This document shows, one piece after another, positions 21,100 through 29,114 of a DNA stretch of 64,000 bases. The position numbers and the translations under genes are program-made. The notes below the pieces were generated by a model. That model ran no database searches. It saw only the letters and a list, made by a program, of their open reading frames with translations, and was not told the origin of the DNA. The DNA is from Nitrospira sp. (GTDB lineage: Bacteria > Nitrospirota > Nitrospiria > Nitrospirales > Nitrospiraceae), in NCBI GenBank assembly GCA_030692565.1, contig JAUYAO010000008.1, positions 19,305 through 83,304 on the forward strand. The letters run 5' to 3'. Positions within the stretch are counted from its first letter, which is position 1. Each line of letters begins with the position of its first letter.

Positions 21100-22106
21100 A
21101 GCCAAAGCCGAAGCGTTCTCCCGCGCCCAAGGGAGTGAAGAGCCTGGGGAGTCTGGGTGACGGGAAGCGTGTGCTCGAGATCGAAGCGCGCGCGGTGTTG
21201 GCGCTCGTCGATCGGATGGACAGCAAGTTCGAAAAGGCTGTGGACTTGCTGGCTCAGTGCAAGGGGAAGGTCGTCGTCTCCGGTATGGGCAAGTCGGGGC
21301 TAATCGGTCAGAAGATCGCCGCGACGCTGGCCAGCACCGGTACCTCCTCATTCTTTCTTCATCCCGCAGAAGGCGTGCATGGCGATTTAGGTATGCTGGC
21401 CCGTCGCGATGCGTTGATCGCCATTTCCAACAGCGGCGAGACGGCGGAGTTGCTGCAGATCCTGCCCTATGTCGAGCGCATGGGCATTCCGGTTATTGGG
21501 CTCACGGGTCGTATGACATCGACTTTGGCGAAGCAAAGCGATGTCATACTGGACGTTTCGGTGTCGGAGGAGGCCTGTCCCATGGGGCTCGCGCCGACGG
21601 CCAGCACGACGGCAACCTTGGCGTTGGGGGATGCGCTGGCCGTGGCGCTGTTGCAGAAGCGCGGATTCAAAGAAGAAGACTTTGCGCAGTTTCATCCGGG
21701 CGGCACGCTCGGGCGACGGTTGTTGGTCCGGGTGAAGGATCTCATGCATGCGGGGGCCGATTTACCCAAGGTCGATGAGTCGGTGGCCGGCACGACGGCG
21801 ATGTTGGAAATGACGGCGAAGAAGCTCGGGATGACGACGGTCGTGGATCAGGCGGGGAAACTGGCCGGGATCATCACCGATGGAGACTTGCGGCGGTTCA
21901 TTCAGGGCGGCGGAGACTTCACGAAGGCGACGGCGAGCGTGCTCGCGTCGAGACAGCCACGGACCATCGGACCAGACGATCTGGCGGCCAAAGCGGTCGA
22001 AATGATGGAACGATTTTCCATTACGACGCTCGTGGTGAGCGAAGGCGATCGGAGTATCCGCGGTGTCATTCATTTGCATGATCTGTTGAAGAGCGGCATC
22101 GTTTAG
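21072..22106 (+). CDS. kdsD: Arabinose-5-phosphate isomerase (KdsD/KpsF/GutQ type)
   Basis: A 344-residue protein with an N-terminal SIS sugar-isomerase domain (GMGKSGLIGQKIAATLASTG, ISNSGETAELL) and two C-terminal CBS domains. It isomerises ribulose-5-phosphate to arabinose-5-phosphate, the KdsA substrate. The ATG at 21072 (MRRSKTTKLK) is preferred over the longer in-frame start at 20925, whose extra residues derive from kdsA sequence read in another frame. The basic N-terminal tail of about 25 residues precedes the fold. A terminal-inverted-repeat element starts 2 nt after the stop. Confidence 0.92.
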   Translation: MRRSKTTKLKPKPKRSPAPKGVKSLGSLGDGKRVLEIEARAVLALVDRMDSKFEKAVDLLAQCKGKVVVSGMGKSGLIGQKIAATLASTGTSSFFLHPAEGVHGDLGMLARRDALIAISNSGETAELLQILPYVERMGIPVIGLTGRMTSTLAKQSDVILDVSVSEEACPMGLAPTASTTATLALGDALAVALLQKRGFKEEDFAQFHPGGTLGRRLLVRVKDLMHAGADLPKVDESVAGTTAMLEMTAKKLGMTTVVDQAGKLAGIITDGDLRRFIQGGGDFTKATASVLASRQPRTIGPDDLAAKAVEMMERFSITTLVVSEGDRSIRGVIHLHDLLKSGIV

Positions 22107-22107
22107 T

Positions 22108-22277
22108 CAGGATGCTGAAAAAGTCGCCCAGCGGCGTTCTCCCCTCGAACGCATCCTCAACGTAGCCGAGAGGCTACGCCTCCGGTGCCTTCTCGGCTGC
22201 GGCCTTGCTCGCGGAACGGCGCGTCTCGGCGCGCCGGGGTTGGGTGGGTGAGAACAGCGAGCTTTTTGAGCATCCTG
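22108..22277 (+). mobile_element. MITE-like element, copy A
   Basis: 170 bp with 16-bp terminal inverted repeats: CAGGATGCTGAAAAAG at the left and CTTTTTGAGCATCCTG at the right, with one mismatch. It starts directly after the kdsD TAG. Shared internal blocks with the other copies include GGCTACGCCTCCGGTGCCTTCTC, split here as GGCTACGCC and TCCGGTGCC, and a TTGGGTGGGTGA block shared with copy D. It has no coding capacity. It may work as a bidirectional terminator or structured 3' end. Confidence 0.8.
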
Positions 22278-22372
22278 CAAATTAATATCTTGTTGTTCCA
22301 GGCGCGGAGTGATATCAAATTCGAGGGGACCTAGTCGGTTCTTTGTAGTTTGAAAGAGGATCGCAATTAGCT

Positions 22373-22969
22373 ATGAATCGTGTCTTAGCAGCATGGCGGG
22401 AAATCGGACAGGATTCGTTGAATCTGCCCAACCTGCTCACGCTTACCCGCATTCTCTTGATTCCAGTGTTCGTCGTGTTGTTTGTCACGCCGGATCCGGA
22501 TCGCTCGCTCATGGCCGCCATCGTGTTTGTCGTGGCCGCCGTGACGGATATGCTGGATGGCTATCTGGCGAGACGGTCGGGTCAGGTCACCAAGCTTGGG
22601 AAGTTGCTCGATCCCATCGCCGACAAACTGTTGGTGTTGTCCGCGCTGATTCTGCTCGTGAACGTGGACCGGGTCAGCGCTCTAGTGGCTATTTTGATCA
22701 TTGCCCGGGAGCTGGGAGTGACCGGTATACGAGCGATTGCCGCCAGTGAAGGATTCATCATTGCCGCGGAGACGACGGGCAAGTACAAGATGGCCTTGCA
22801 GGTTGTAGCCATCGTCATGCTGATTCTCGAAGGAACCAGCCTGGCCGCGCTGGGGAATTTGCACCTGGCCGGCATCGTGACGCTCTATCTGTCGCTGGTG
22901 CTGGGCTATATATCCGGCGGTCAGTATGTGTGGAGCTTTTGGAAGCAGGTGGTGGAAAAAGGTCTGTAG
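22373..22969 (+). CDS. pgsA: CDP-diacylglycerol-glycerol-3-phosphate 3-phosphatidyltransferase
   Basis: A 198-residue CDP-alcohol phosphatidyltransferase with four to six membrane helices. The catalytic motif D-G-x2-A-R-x8-G-x3-D-x3-D is visible in DMLDGYLARRSGQVTKLGKLLDPIADK (quoted in pieces: DGYLARRSG, LGKLLDPIAD). It makes phosphatidylglycerol phosphate. The ATG follows GAGGATCGCAATTAGCT. The gene sits between two copies of the inverted-repeat element. Confidence 0.93.
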   Translation: MNRVLAAWREIGQDSLNLPNLLTLTRILLIPVFVVLFVTPDPDRSLMAAIVFVVAAVTDMLDGYLARRSGQVTKLGKLLDPIADKLLVLSALILLVNVDRVSALVAILIIARELGVTGIRAIAASEGFIIAAETTGKYKMALQVVAIVMLILEGTSLAALGNLHLAGIVTLYLSLVLGYISGGQYVWSFWKQVVEKGL

Positions 22970-22977
22970 GCCCACGG

Positions 22978-23102
22978 CAGGATGCTGAAAAAGTCCTCCA
23001 GCGGCGTTCTCGCCTCGAACGCGTCCTCAACGTAGCCCAGAGGCTACGCCTCCGGTGCCTTCTCGGCTGCGGCCTTGCTGGACGAGCTTTTTGAGCATCC
23101 TG
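22978..23102 (+). mobile_element. MITE-like element, copy B
   Basis: 125 bp with the same terminal repeats as copy A (CAGGATGCTGAAAAAG and CTTTTTGAGCATCCTG). The internal sequence matches closely over the first 100 bp, including GCGGCGTTCTC and GAGGCTACGCCTCCGG. A deletion removes the GTTGGGTGGGTGA block. It begins 9 nt after pgsA stops, in the same orientation as copy A. Confidence 0.8.
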
Positions 23103-23160
23103 CTGAACTCGAAGGCGTTCACTCGTTACGCCCCATTCTCCTTGTTTCTATTTCTGAACT

Positions 23161-23769
23161 ATGAATCAAGAAATTCTCTGGGTTCTCATGGCAATGGCCG
23201 GCTATCTGCTGGGGGCTATTCCATTTGGCATCGTCGTGTCCAAAGCGATGGGGTTGCCCGATCCGAGAACGGTCGGCAGCAAGAACGTCGGCTTCACCAA
23301 CGTCTTGCGGGTTTCCGGCAAGAAGGCCGGCATCCTCACGTTGATCGGAGACATGGGCAAAGGATGGGTGATGGGATTTGCGGCAACGCAGATGCTTCAG
23401 CAGGAGTGGATGATTCTCATCGTCGCGCTGGCCCCGTTTCTCGGTCACCTCTTCTCGCCGTTTCTCGGATTCAAAGGGGGCAAAGGCGTGGCGACTGCGC
23501 TCGGCTCCGTCCTGGGCGTGGAGCCGGCCATCGGATTTCTGCTTTTATTGGCCTGGCTCGGCGCGGTCGCCCTGTGGCGCTATTCATCCGGCGGCGCGCT
23601 CACCGCGTTCGGTCTTTTCCCGCTGATTGCTTCGTTGGCCAGGCCTACCGTTGAATTCGTACTCTTCTCCGTGATCGTCAGCGGCCTCATCGTGCTGAAG
23701 CACAAGGGGAATATTGAGCGCCTCTGGAATGGGGCAGAGAGTAAGATCGGACAGAAGAAGGCAAGGTAG
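23161..23769 (+). CDS. plsY: Glycerol-3-phosphate acyltransferase PlsY
   Basis: A 202-residue PlsY with five or so membrane helices. Signatures are GAIPFGIVVSK, the glycine-rich GSKNVGFTNVLR phosphate loop, and FKGGKGVATALG. It acylates glycerol-3-phosphate from acyl phosphate as the first step of phospholipid synthesis, in keeping with pgsA upstream. A second, decayed copy of its last about 35 codons lies at 24501-24614, on the other side of a toxin-antitoxin pair. Confidence 0.94.
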   Translation: MNQEILWVLMAMAGYLLGAIPFGIVVSKAMGLPDPRTVGSKNVGFTNVLRVSGKKAGILTLIGDMGKGWVMGFAATQMLQQEWMILIVALAPFLGHLFSPFLGFKGGKGVATALGSVLGVEPAIGFLLLLAWLGAVALWRYSSGGALTAFGLFPLIASLARPTVEFVLFSVIVSGLIVLKHKGNIERLWNGAESKIGQKKAR

Positions 23770-23842
23770 AGCCAGTCTTGGTGGGCCGCGCCGAACGCGC
23801 GCCGGCTTGCACCGGCGGAACTTTTATACTACATTGTCATAC

Positions 23843-24061
23843 ATGAAGAGTGCGGTCACCATTCGCCTGGATCAAGACCTTGAGCGCATGCTTGACAAGT
23901 TTTGCCGCCGATCCAAGCGGAAGCGCAGTGATGTGGTGCGCGATGCTCTCCGCAGGCAGCTCTCCCTCATGACCTTCGAGCAACTTCGCCACAAAGCGAT
24001 GCCCTTCGCCGAAGCACGCGGGTTTCTCACGGATGAGGACGTCTTCAAAGCGGTATCGTGA
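23843..24061 (+). CDS. Ribbon-helix-helix antitoxin
   Basis: A 72-residue protein whose N-terminal 45 residues (AVTIRLDQDLERMLDKFC, then KRSDVVRDALRRQL) match the MetJ/Arc/CopG ribbon-helix-helix DNA-binding fold. The C-terminal segment would bind the partner toxin. The ATG at 23843 lies beside a palindromic, AT-rich stretch (TATACTACATTGTCATAC) that is a plausible promoter/operator. It overlaps the PIN gene by 4 nt. Confidence 0.78.
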   Translation: MKSAVTIRLDQDLERMLDKFCRRSKRKRSDVVRDALRRQLSLMTFEQLRHKAMPFAEARGFLTDEDVFKAVS

Positions 24062-24468
24062 AGGTCTTTCTCGACACCAATGTCTTGGTGAGCGGTTTCG
24101 CCACACGCGGTCTCTGTGCGGATGTTATCCGACTTGTCCTCGCCGAACATGAGTTCATCACGGGCGAAGTCGTGCTCAAGGAGCTTGAACGAGTCCTCAA
24201 ACAGAAAATAGCGCTTCCGACTGAACAGATCCAAGAAATTCTGGCCTTCCTCGAAACTCAAACCATCCAGCCCCAGCCTAAAGTACCGCCTTCGATTTCC
24301 GTTCGTGATGAAGAGGATGAGTGGGTGCTAGCCTCAGCGGTGGCGGCTCAAGCCGACGTTTTGGTGACCGGGGACAAAGATCTGTTGGATATTGCGGCAC
24401 AGGTACGGGATCTGGTGATTACCGATCCTCGCGGGTTCTGGACCCTTGCAAAGAAACGGTCAAAATAG
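24058..24468 (+). CDS. PIN-domain toxin (putative RNase)
   Basis: A 136-residue PIN-domain protein. The first acidic residue is in FLDTNVLVSGF, the middle glutamate is in TGEVVLKELERVL, and the late acidic pair is in DEDEWVLASAVAAQADVLVTGDKDLL. PIN toxins cleave RNA using Mg2+. The GTG start overlaps the antitoxin TGA. The pair is inserted between plsY and a copy of its own 3' end, a sign of recent acquisition. Confidence 0.82.
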   Translation: MKVFLDTNVLVSGFATRGLCADVIRLVLAEHEFITGEVVLKELERVLKQKIALPTEQIQEILAFLETQTIQPQPKVPPSISVRDEEDEWVLASAVAAQADVLVTGDKDLLDIAAQVRDLVITDPRGFWTLAKKRSK

Positions 24469-24500
24469 TAGGGGCATCTCGCATGTGAGAAGCAGAGGAA

Positions 24501-24614
24501 TTGAATTCTAATGTCTTTTTTCGACCTTCTCCGCCGTCGTCAGCAGCCAAGCACAAGGGGAACATTGAACGTTTGTGGAGCGGCACAGAGAGTCGGATCG
24601 GGCAGCGCGGTTGA
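24501..24614 (+). pseudogene. Duplicated, decayed plsY 3' end
   Basis: Matches the plsY tail (about 23655-23769) through TTGAATTC, CCTTCTCCG, TCGTCAGC and AAGCACAAGGGGAA. It still encodes KHKGNIERLW and ESRIGQ before a TGA at 24612-24614. An indel of about 8 bp breaks the frame upstream. It lies about 840 bp from the true tail, with the toxin-antitoxin pair between the two copies. Confidence 0.85.
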
Positions 24615-24729
24615 TTCTTGATTCTGATACGAGGCTCGGCCTTTTCAGGACTACCGCCTGGTGAAGGCGTCGGAATGCCGTGATCTCCTGCACATTGAGA
24701 GGCATAGTTAACACCTATACGTTCCTGGG

Positions 24730-25950
24730 TTATTGCAGGCCTTCGAGGAATTGAGTCTGCTTCTCGGCCACAAATTCAAACCCTAAATTATCGAATGGTT
24801 CGGCGTACCATTTGCCCTGAGAAGTGGTTTTGTTGATGCGAACATACCCTTCACGCTCAAGACAATTTAACGTAAATTCGGCCTGGGCTATGCGTTCCTT
24901 CATGAAAGGACCTTCTCTAGGCGAACCACCAGATTTTTGCATGACCAATTGCAGATCTGGATTTTTATAACCTCTGATACTGAAAATCACTTGCATCCAA
25001 TATCGGATAAACCTCTCAGGAGGTTCTCTTATTACTGGATTTGTTATGGGATACGTTTTGATCAAAAGATCAGAAAGGGCTTTTGGTTTTGAACCAAGAT
25101 TTTGGAAGCTTAGAGAAGGAAGCTCTTTGAGCGCATTTCGTACAATGATGTGGGATAGATCTCTTTGGCTATTTGGCTTCACGGCATTTGAGTGATTCGT
25201 CGGGAGCGCTTCTGGATCCTTTGTGCACAGCAAAGTTGCACTACTTCGATCGACGGTAAGTGAGCCTTCCGATGTTTGCGTCTCAAACGCGCAGTAACTA
25301 ACCACACGTTCCTGAAGGCCTCCGCTTAGCCAATCGCTTTGCTGTGATTTCAGATAAGAGTTCACATCCATTTTTCGCAAATCATCGACCTGTGAACAAG
25401 TAGACAGCAAACTGGCAGCATTTGCTTTCCAGGAGCCTCCCGTAGGGGTTGCAAAGAACATTACTAGCGGGACTTTATTTACCATTTCTCTGTTTCGGAG
25501 AAGGAATTGTCGCGTAACTAAGCCTCCCATGCTGTGAGCCAAGAAGACGACTTGGTCATGTTCGGAAAATATTCCATCGTTCTTTAGATGAGTGCGCATA
25601 TGGTTCGCAAGATCTGTTATGGGCAGGCACTGGCCAAATGCGCTAGTTGGATATTGATATGCATATATATCGAAGTCGTTAAAGGCAGGGTCGTCTTTCA
25701 TTATGTCTGGCCAATAAGTATCGCTTTGATTAGTCCAGCTCGAATAACCATCACCTGTAATTCCGTGTACGAGAATCAAAGCACGTGGGACTTTATCTTT
25801 TCGCCTTACGACATATCCTGGCAATGTTGGTCTGGAAGTTTCAGCCGATTCTATAGAAAGCGTAGGGGCAGAGAGAGGCGAGCTTGTGGCACAGGCTGTA
25901 ATAAGTTGATACGCTACTAGCAGCAAAATGACTGACCGAATGATAGTCAT
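24730..25950 (-). CDS. Predicted lipoprotein alpha/beta hydrolase
   Basis: A 406-residue protein beginning with a lipoprotein signal (lipobox LITAC near residues 16-20). An alpha/beta-hydrolase core follows: ILVHGITGDGYSSW near residue 58, and the nucleophile elbow AHSMGG with Ser near residue 143. The second half (after about residue 290) has no family I recognise. Its base composition is clearly lower in G+C than that of its neighbours, with many A/T-ending codons, suggesting transfer. The substrate is unknown; lipase or esterase activity is an inference. Confidence 0.7.
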   Translation of the reverse strand: MTIIRSVILLLVAYQLITACATSSPLSAPTLSIESAETSRPTLPGYVVRRKDKVPRALILVHGITGDGYSSWTNQSDTYWPDIMKDDPAFNDFDIYAYQYPTSAFGQCLPITDLANHMRTHLKNDGIFSEHDQVVFLAHSMGGLVTRQFLLRNREMVNKVPLVMFFATPTGGSWKANAASLLSTCSQVDDLRKMDVNSYLKSQQSDWLSGGLQERVVSYCAFETQTSEGSLTVDRSSATLLCTKDPEALPTNHSNAVKPNSQRDLSHIIVRNALKELPSLSFQNLGSKPKALSDLLIKTYPITNPVIREPPERFIRYWMQVIFSIRGYKNPDLQLVMQKSGGSPREGPFMKERIAQAEFTLNCLEREGYVRINKTTSQGKWYAEPFDNLGFEFVAEKQTQFLEGLQ

Positions 25951-26011
25951 AGTAACGTCCTGAAATATAAGTGCCTCTCTTGTTTCATGAATCTATTAGA
26001 ACCATAGTTTC

Positions 26012-26378
26012 CTAATCGGCCGGTTCTCCTCCATGAATTCTCACCGCTACTTCATCGACGATCCATAGTCGGCCTTCGACAGATTCTTGGGACAGAATAG
26101 AAATCAGATTCTGTAGAATTCGCAAAACGTGGGCGCGGCTTTGACTGCTGAGGCGTAAGACAATGAGACCTGGTATTGATCTGGCGGGTAAGTTCGGATA
26201 TCCGCAAAGTCGAGGTCGAGGGTCATGAAGGCCCGGTTCTCTTTCTGGCAGATAGCGGCGATAGAGACGTCAGGCTGTCCTTGAAGCCCCTGGTCCCAAA
26301 CCGTAAGCGCGTCATGTCCGTGATTTCGGAGGAGGGCAGAAGCCTCAGGCGGGAGATTTTCGTCAATCTTGAAGCGCA

Positions 26379-26379
<1 letters not shown>
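26012..26379 (-). pseudogene. DUF5615 PIN-like toxin gene, frameshifted
   Basis: The intact first part encodes a DUF5615 protein (FKIDENLPPEASALLRNHGH, then TLDLDFADIRTYPPDQY). Near 26171-26175 (minus strand TACCAGGTCTC) the frame shifts. The annotated-looking frame ends at 26104, but a +1 shift restores a family-like tail (PGLIVLRLSSQSR and LWIVDEVAVRIHGGEPAD) ending at 26012. A single missing base, C after TAC, would explain it. So the toxin appears inactivated unless it is a sequencing error. Its GTG start overlaps the DUF433 stop. Confidence 0.8.
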
Positions 26380-26721
<342 letters not shown>

Positions 26722-26760
26722 GCCTTTCCATAACTGTTTTGACTGCCTTTCCACACACTT

Positions 26761-27132
26761 ATGGCGTCCTTCACCAAGGTTTCTCTGACGGAAAAGTGGA
26801 AACAGGTCCGTGCGGGACTGTCCCATGCGTTTTCCACTCGATCTGAAGCCGAGTTTTTTACGATTGAAGATCTGGAGTTGCTTCAGCGGGTGGCCGATGC
26901 GGTGGTGAAGCGTGGCATGGCTGCTCCGGCTGTCGTGTTTCTGGAATCGCTCGGGCCGATGAGTTTTCTTGGCAGCCAGGCGCTGCATTTCTTTGCACCC
27001 ATTATCGAGCTCGCGTTCAGCGCCCATGAAGTGTCGCAAGTCGCAGCGCTTCTTGAGCGCCGGGATACGACCGTTCGCCTGATTGCGTTGATCGAGGCGG
27101 CTTCAGCTCCTCAGGGAGCGCCGGCCCGATGA
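26761..27132 (+). CDS. Small helical protein of the MutL cluster, unknown function
   Basis: A 123-residue, mostly helical, soluble-looking protein without a signal peptide. It has no motif I recognise. A hydrophobic segment around LQRVADAVVKRGMAAPAVVFLESLGP and HFFAPIIELAF could form an amphipathic or membrane-associated helix. It overlaps the MutL-like gene by 4 nt (ATGA), so it is very likely translated with it and functionally linked. Confidence 0.6.
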   Translation: MASFTKVSLTEKWKQVRAGLSHAFSTRSEAEFFTIEDLELLQRVADAVVKRGMAAPAVVFLESLGPMSFLGSQALHFFAPIIELAFSAHEVSQVAALLERRDTTVRLIALIEAASAPQGAPAR

Positions 27133-28964
27133 GCGCATCTACGCACGTTTCCGAGAAGCCGGCCATCGACCGTCTGCTGAATGTCATTGTTGCCACGGAC
27201 TGCGGCAGCACCACTACCAAAGCCATTCTCATTGAAAAAGTCGGCGATGAATACCGCCAGACGTTTCGCGGCGAAGCGCCGACGACTGTGGAGGCGCCGT
27301 TCGAAGACGTGACGCGCGGGGTGCTCAACGCGATTGCTGAAATTGAAGAGCTGTCTGGCCGGAAGATTCTGGACGGCGAGACGATCATCACGCCGTGTCG
27401 TGATGCCAAGACCGGCGTCGACATCTACATTTCCACGAGCAGCGCCGGCGGCGGTTTGCAGATGATGGTGACGGGTGTTGTGCAGAACATGACGGGCGAG
27501 AGTGCGCAGCGAGCGGCGCTCGGCGCCGGCGCGATTGTGATCGACGTATTGGCCTCGAATGATGGCCGGCTGCCCCACGAAAAGATCGAACGGATCCGGA
27601 CGATGCGGCCCGACATGATTCTGATGTCCGGCGGAACGGATGGCGGGGCGGTTACGCATGTCGTCGAAATGGCGGAATACATTGCGGCGGCGGAGCCGCG
27701 TCCGCGGTTCGGCGCAACGTACAAGTTGCCGTTGATCTACGCCGGCAACAGAGAAGCCCAGCCGCAGGTGCGGAAGATATTAGGCGAGAAGGCGGCTCTT
27801 GAAGTGACGGATAACATCCGCCCGGTGTTGGAAAAGGAAAATCTTGCGCCGGCTCGCAATAAGATCCACGATCTGTTTCTTGAACATGTGATGCAGCAGG
27901 CGCCGGGATATAAAAAGCTCATCGAGATGACCGGGGCGCCGATCATGCCGACACCGGCGGCGGTCGGTCTTATCATGGAAGCCATCGCCAAACGGGAGCA
28001 TCTGAATCTGATCGGCGTGGATATCGGGGGCGCGACGACCGACGTGTTCTCAGTATTTGAAAGCGTCTTCAATCGGACGGTCAGCGCCAATCTCGGGATG
28101 TCTTATAGCATTTCCAATGTGCTGGCGGAGGCAGGGCTGGCGAACATCATGCGCTGGGTGCCGTTCAACATCGATGAACAGACGCTTCGTAATCGCATTA
28201 AGAATAAGATGGTCCGGCCCACGACGATTCCGCAGACGCTCGACGAATTGCAGATTGAACAGGCCATTGCCCGTGAAGCGCTGCGGTTGGCATTGATCCA
28301 CCATAAGTCGCTCGCGACCGGTCTCAAGGGCATTCAGCAGGAGCGCACGATCTCCGACGTGTTCGAGCAGCAGACATCCGGCAAGAGTCTCGTGGACATG
28401 CTCAAGCTGGATCTGATCGTCGGGAGCGGCGGGATTTTGTCGCATGCCCCGCGCCGCATCCAGTCGATGCTGATGATGGTCGATGCCTATGAGCCGCTCG
28501 GGTTTACGATGCTCTCAGTGGACAGCATCTTCATGATGCCGCATCTGGGCGTGCTCTCGACGATCAATGAGAAGGCGGCGACAGATGTCTTTGTGCGCGA
28601 TTGCATGGTCTATCTCGGCACCTGTGTCGCGCCGATCGGGCAGCTGAAAGACGGCGAACGGTTAGCGGACTACGAGATCATGTTTTCAGACGGGCGCGTC
28701 GTGAAGGATCAGTTGAAGATGGGTGAGTTGCGACTCTTCCCGCTCGGGCCGAATCAGAAGGCCAAGCTGACGATGCAACCGGCGAAGACGGTCAACCTTG
28801 GCCAGGGCGCCGGCGTGCCGGTCAGCCGCGAGGTGCAGGGCGGTGTCGTCGGCCTCTTGCTGGATGGCCGTGGCCGGCCGCTGCAGCTACCGGCCGATGA
28901 ACCGGCTCGCGTTGCGGCGCTGACGAAATGGTTCAACGCTGTGGATCTGTATCCGAGGGCCTAG
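27129..28964 (+). CDS. MutL-family ASKHA ATPase (glutamate mutase MutL-like)
   Basis: A 611-residue protein of the MutL family named after a protein encoded with clostridial glutamate mutase; it is unrelated to the DNA-repair MutL. The ASKHA nucleotide-binding fold is shown by ATDCGSTTTKAIL near residue 22 (phosphate 1) and GVDIGGATTDVFSVFE near residue 298 (phosphate 2). No glutamate mutase subunit (MutS/GlmS, MutE/GlmE) is adjacent. Instead the gene is followed by a chain of membrane proteins, so it is probably an ATPase serving that complex. Its actual role is unknown. Confidence 0.82.
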   Translation: MSASTHVSEKPAIDRLLNVIVATDCGSTTTKAILIEKVGDEYRQTFRGEAPTTVEAPFEDVTRGVLNAIAEIEELSGRKILDGETIITPCRDAKTGVDIYISTSSAGGGLQMMVTGVVQNMTGESAQRAALGAGAIVIDVLASNDGRLPHEKIERIRTMRPDMILMSGGTDGGAVTHVVEMAEYIAAAEPRPRFGATYKLPLIYAGNREAQPQVRKILGEKAALEVTDNIRPVLEKENLAPARNKIHDLFLEHVMQQAPGYKKLIEMTGAPIMPTPAAVGLIMEAIAKREHLNLIGVDIGGATTDVFSVFESVFNRTVSANLGMSYSISNVLAEAGLANIMRWVPFNIDEQTLRNRIKNKMVRPTTIPQTLDELQIEQAIAREALRLALIHHKSLATGLKGIQQERTISDVFEQQTSGKSLVDMLKLDLIVGSGGILSHAPRRIQSMLMMVDAYEPLGFTMLSVDSIFMMPHLGVLSTINEKAATDVFVRDCMVYLGTCVAPIGQLKDGERLADYEIMFSDGRVVKDQLKMGELRLFPLGPNQKAKLTMQPAKTVNLGQGAGVPVSREVQGGVVGLLLDGRGRPLQLPADEPARVAALTKWFNAVDLYPRA

Positions 28965-28989
28965 GGGTGATACCGTTGTTCTGCTTGCT

Positions 28990-29112
28990 CAGGTTGCTCA
29001 AAATGGCCTCCGGCGAGGCCGCAAGGAGCGAGCATCCCGAGGCGTACCGGTTCTGTACGTCGAGGGAGCAGAGCGACTGAGAACGAAGCTGGAAGGCTTT
29101 TTCAGCAACCTG
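28990..29112 (-). mobile_element. MITE-like element, copy C (reverse orientation)
   Basis: 123 bp with terminal inverted repeats CAGGTTGCTCAAAA (left) and TTTTTCAGCAACCTG (right). In reverse complement it aligns with copies A and B: GTTGCTGAAAAAG, then TCGTTCTCAGTCGC, TACGCCTCGG and TGCGGCC. It fills the space between the MutL-like gene and the next gene of the cluster, ending 2 nt before that ATG. Confidence 0.72.
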
Positions 29113-29114
29113 TT

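Noticed and set aside
27129..28964. DNA mismatch repair protein MutL
   Set aside because: The protein has ASKHA phosphate motifs (DCGSTTTK, DIGGATTD), not a GHKL ATPase; only the name is shared.
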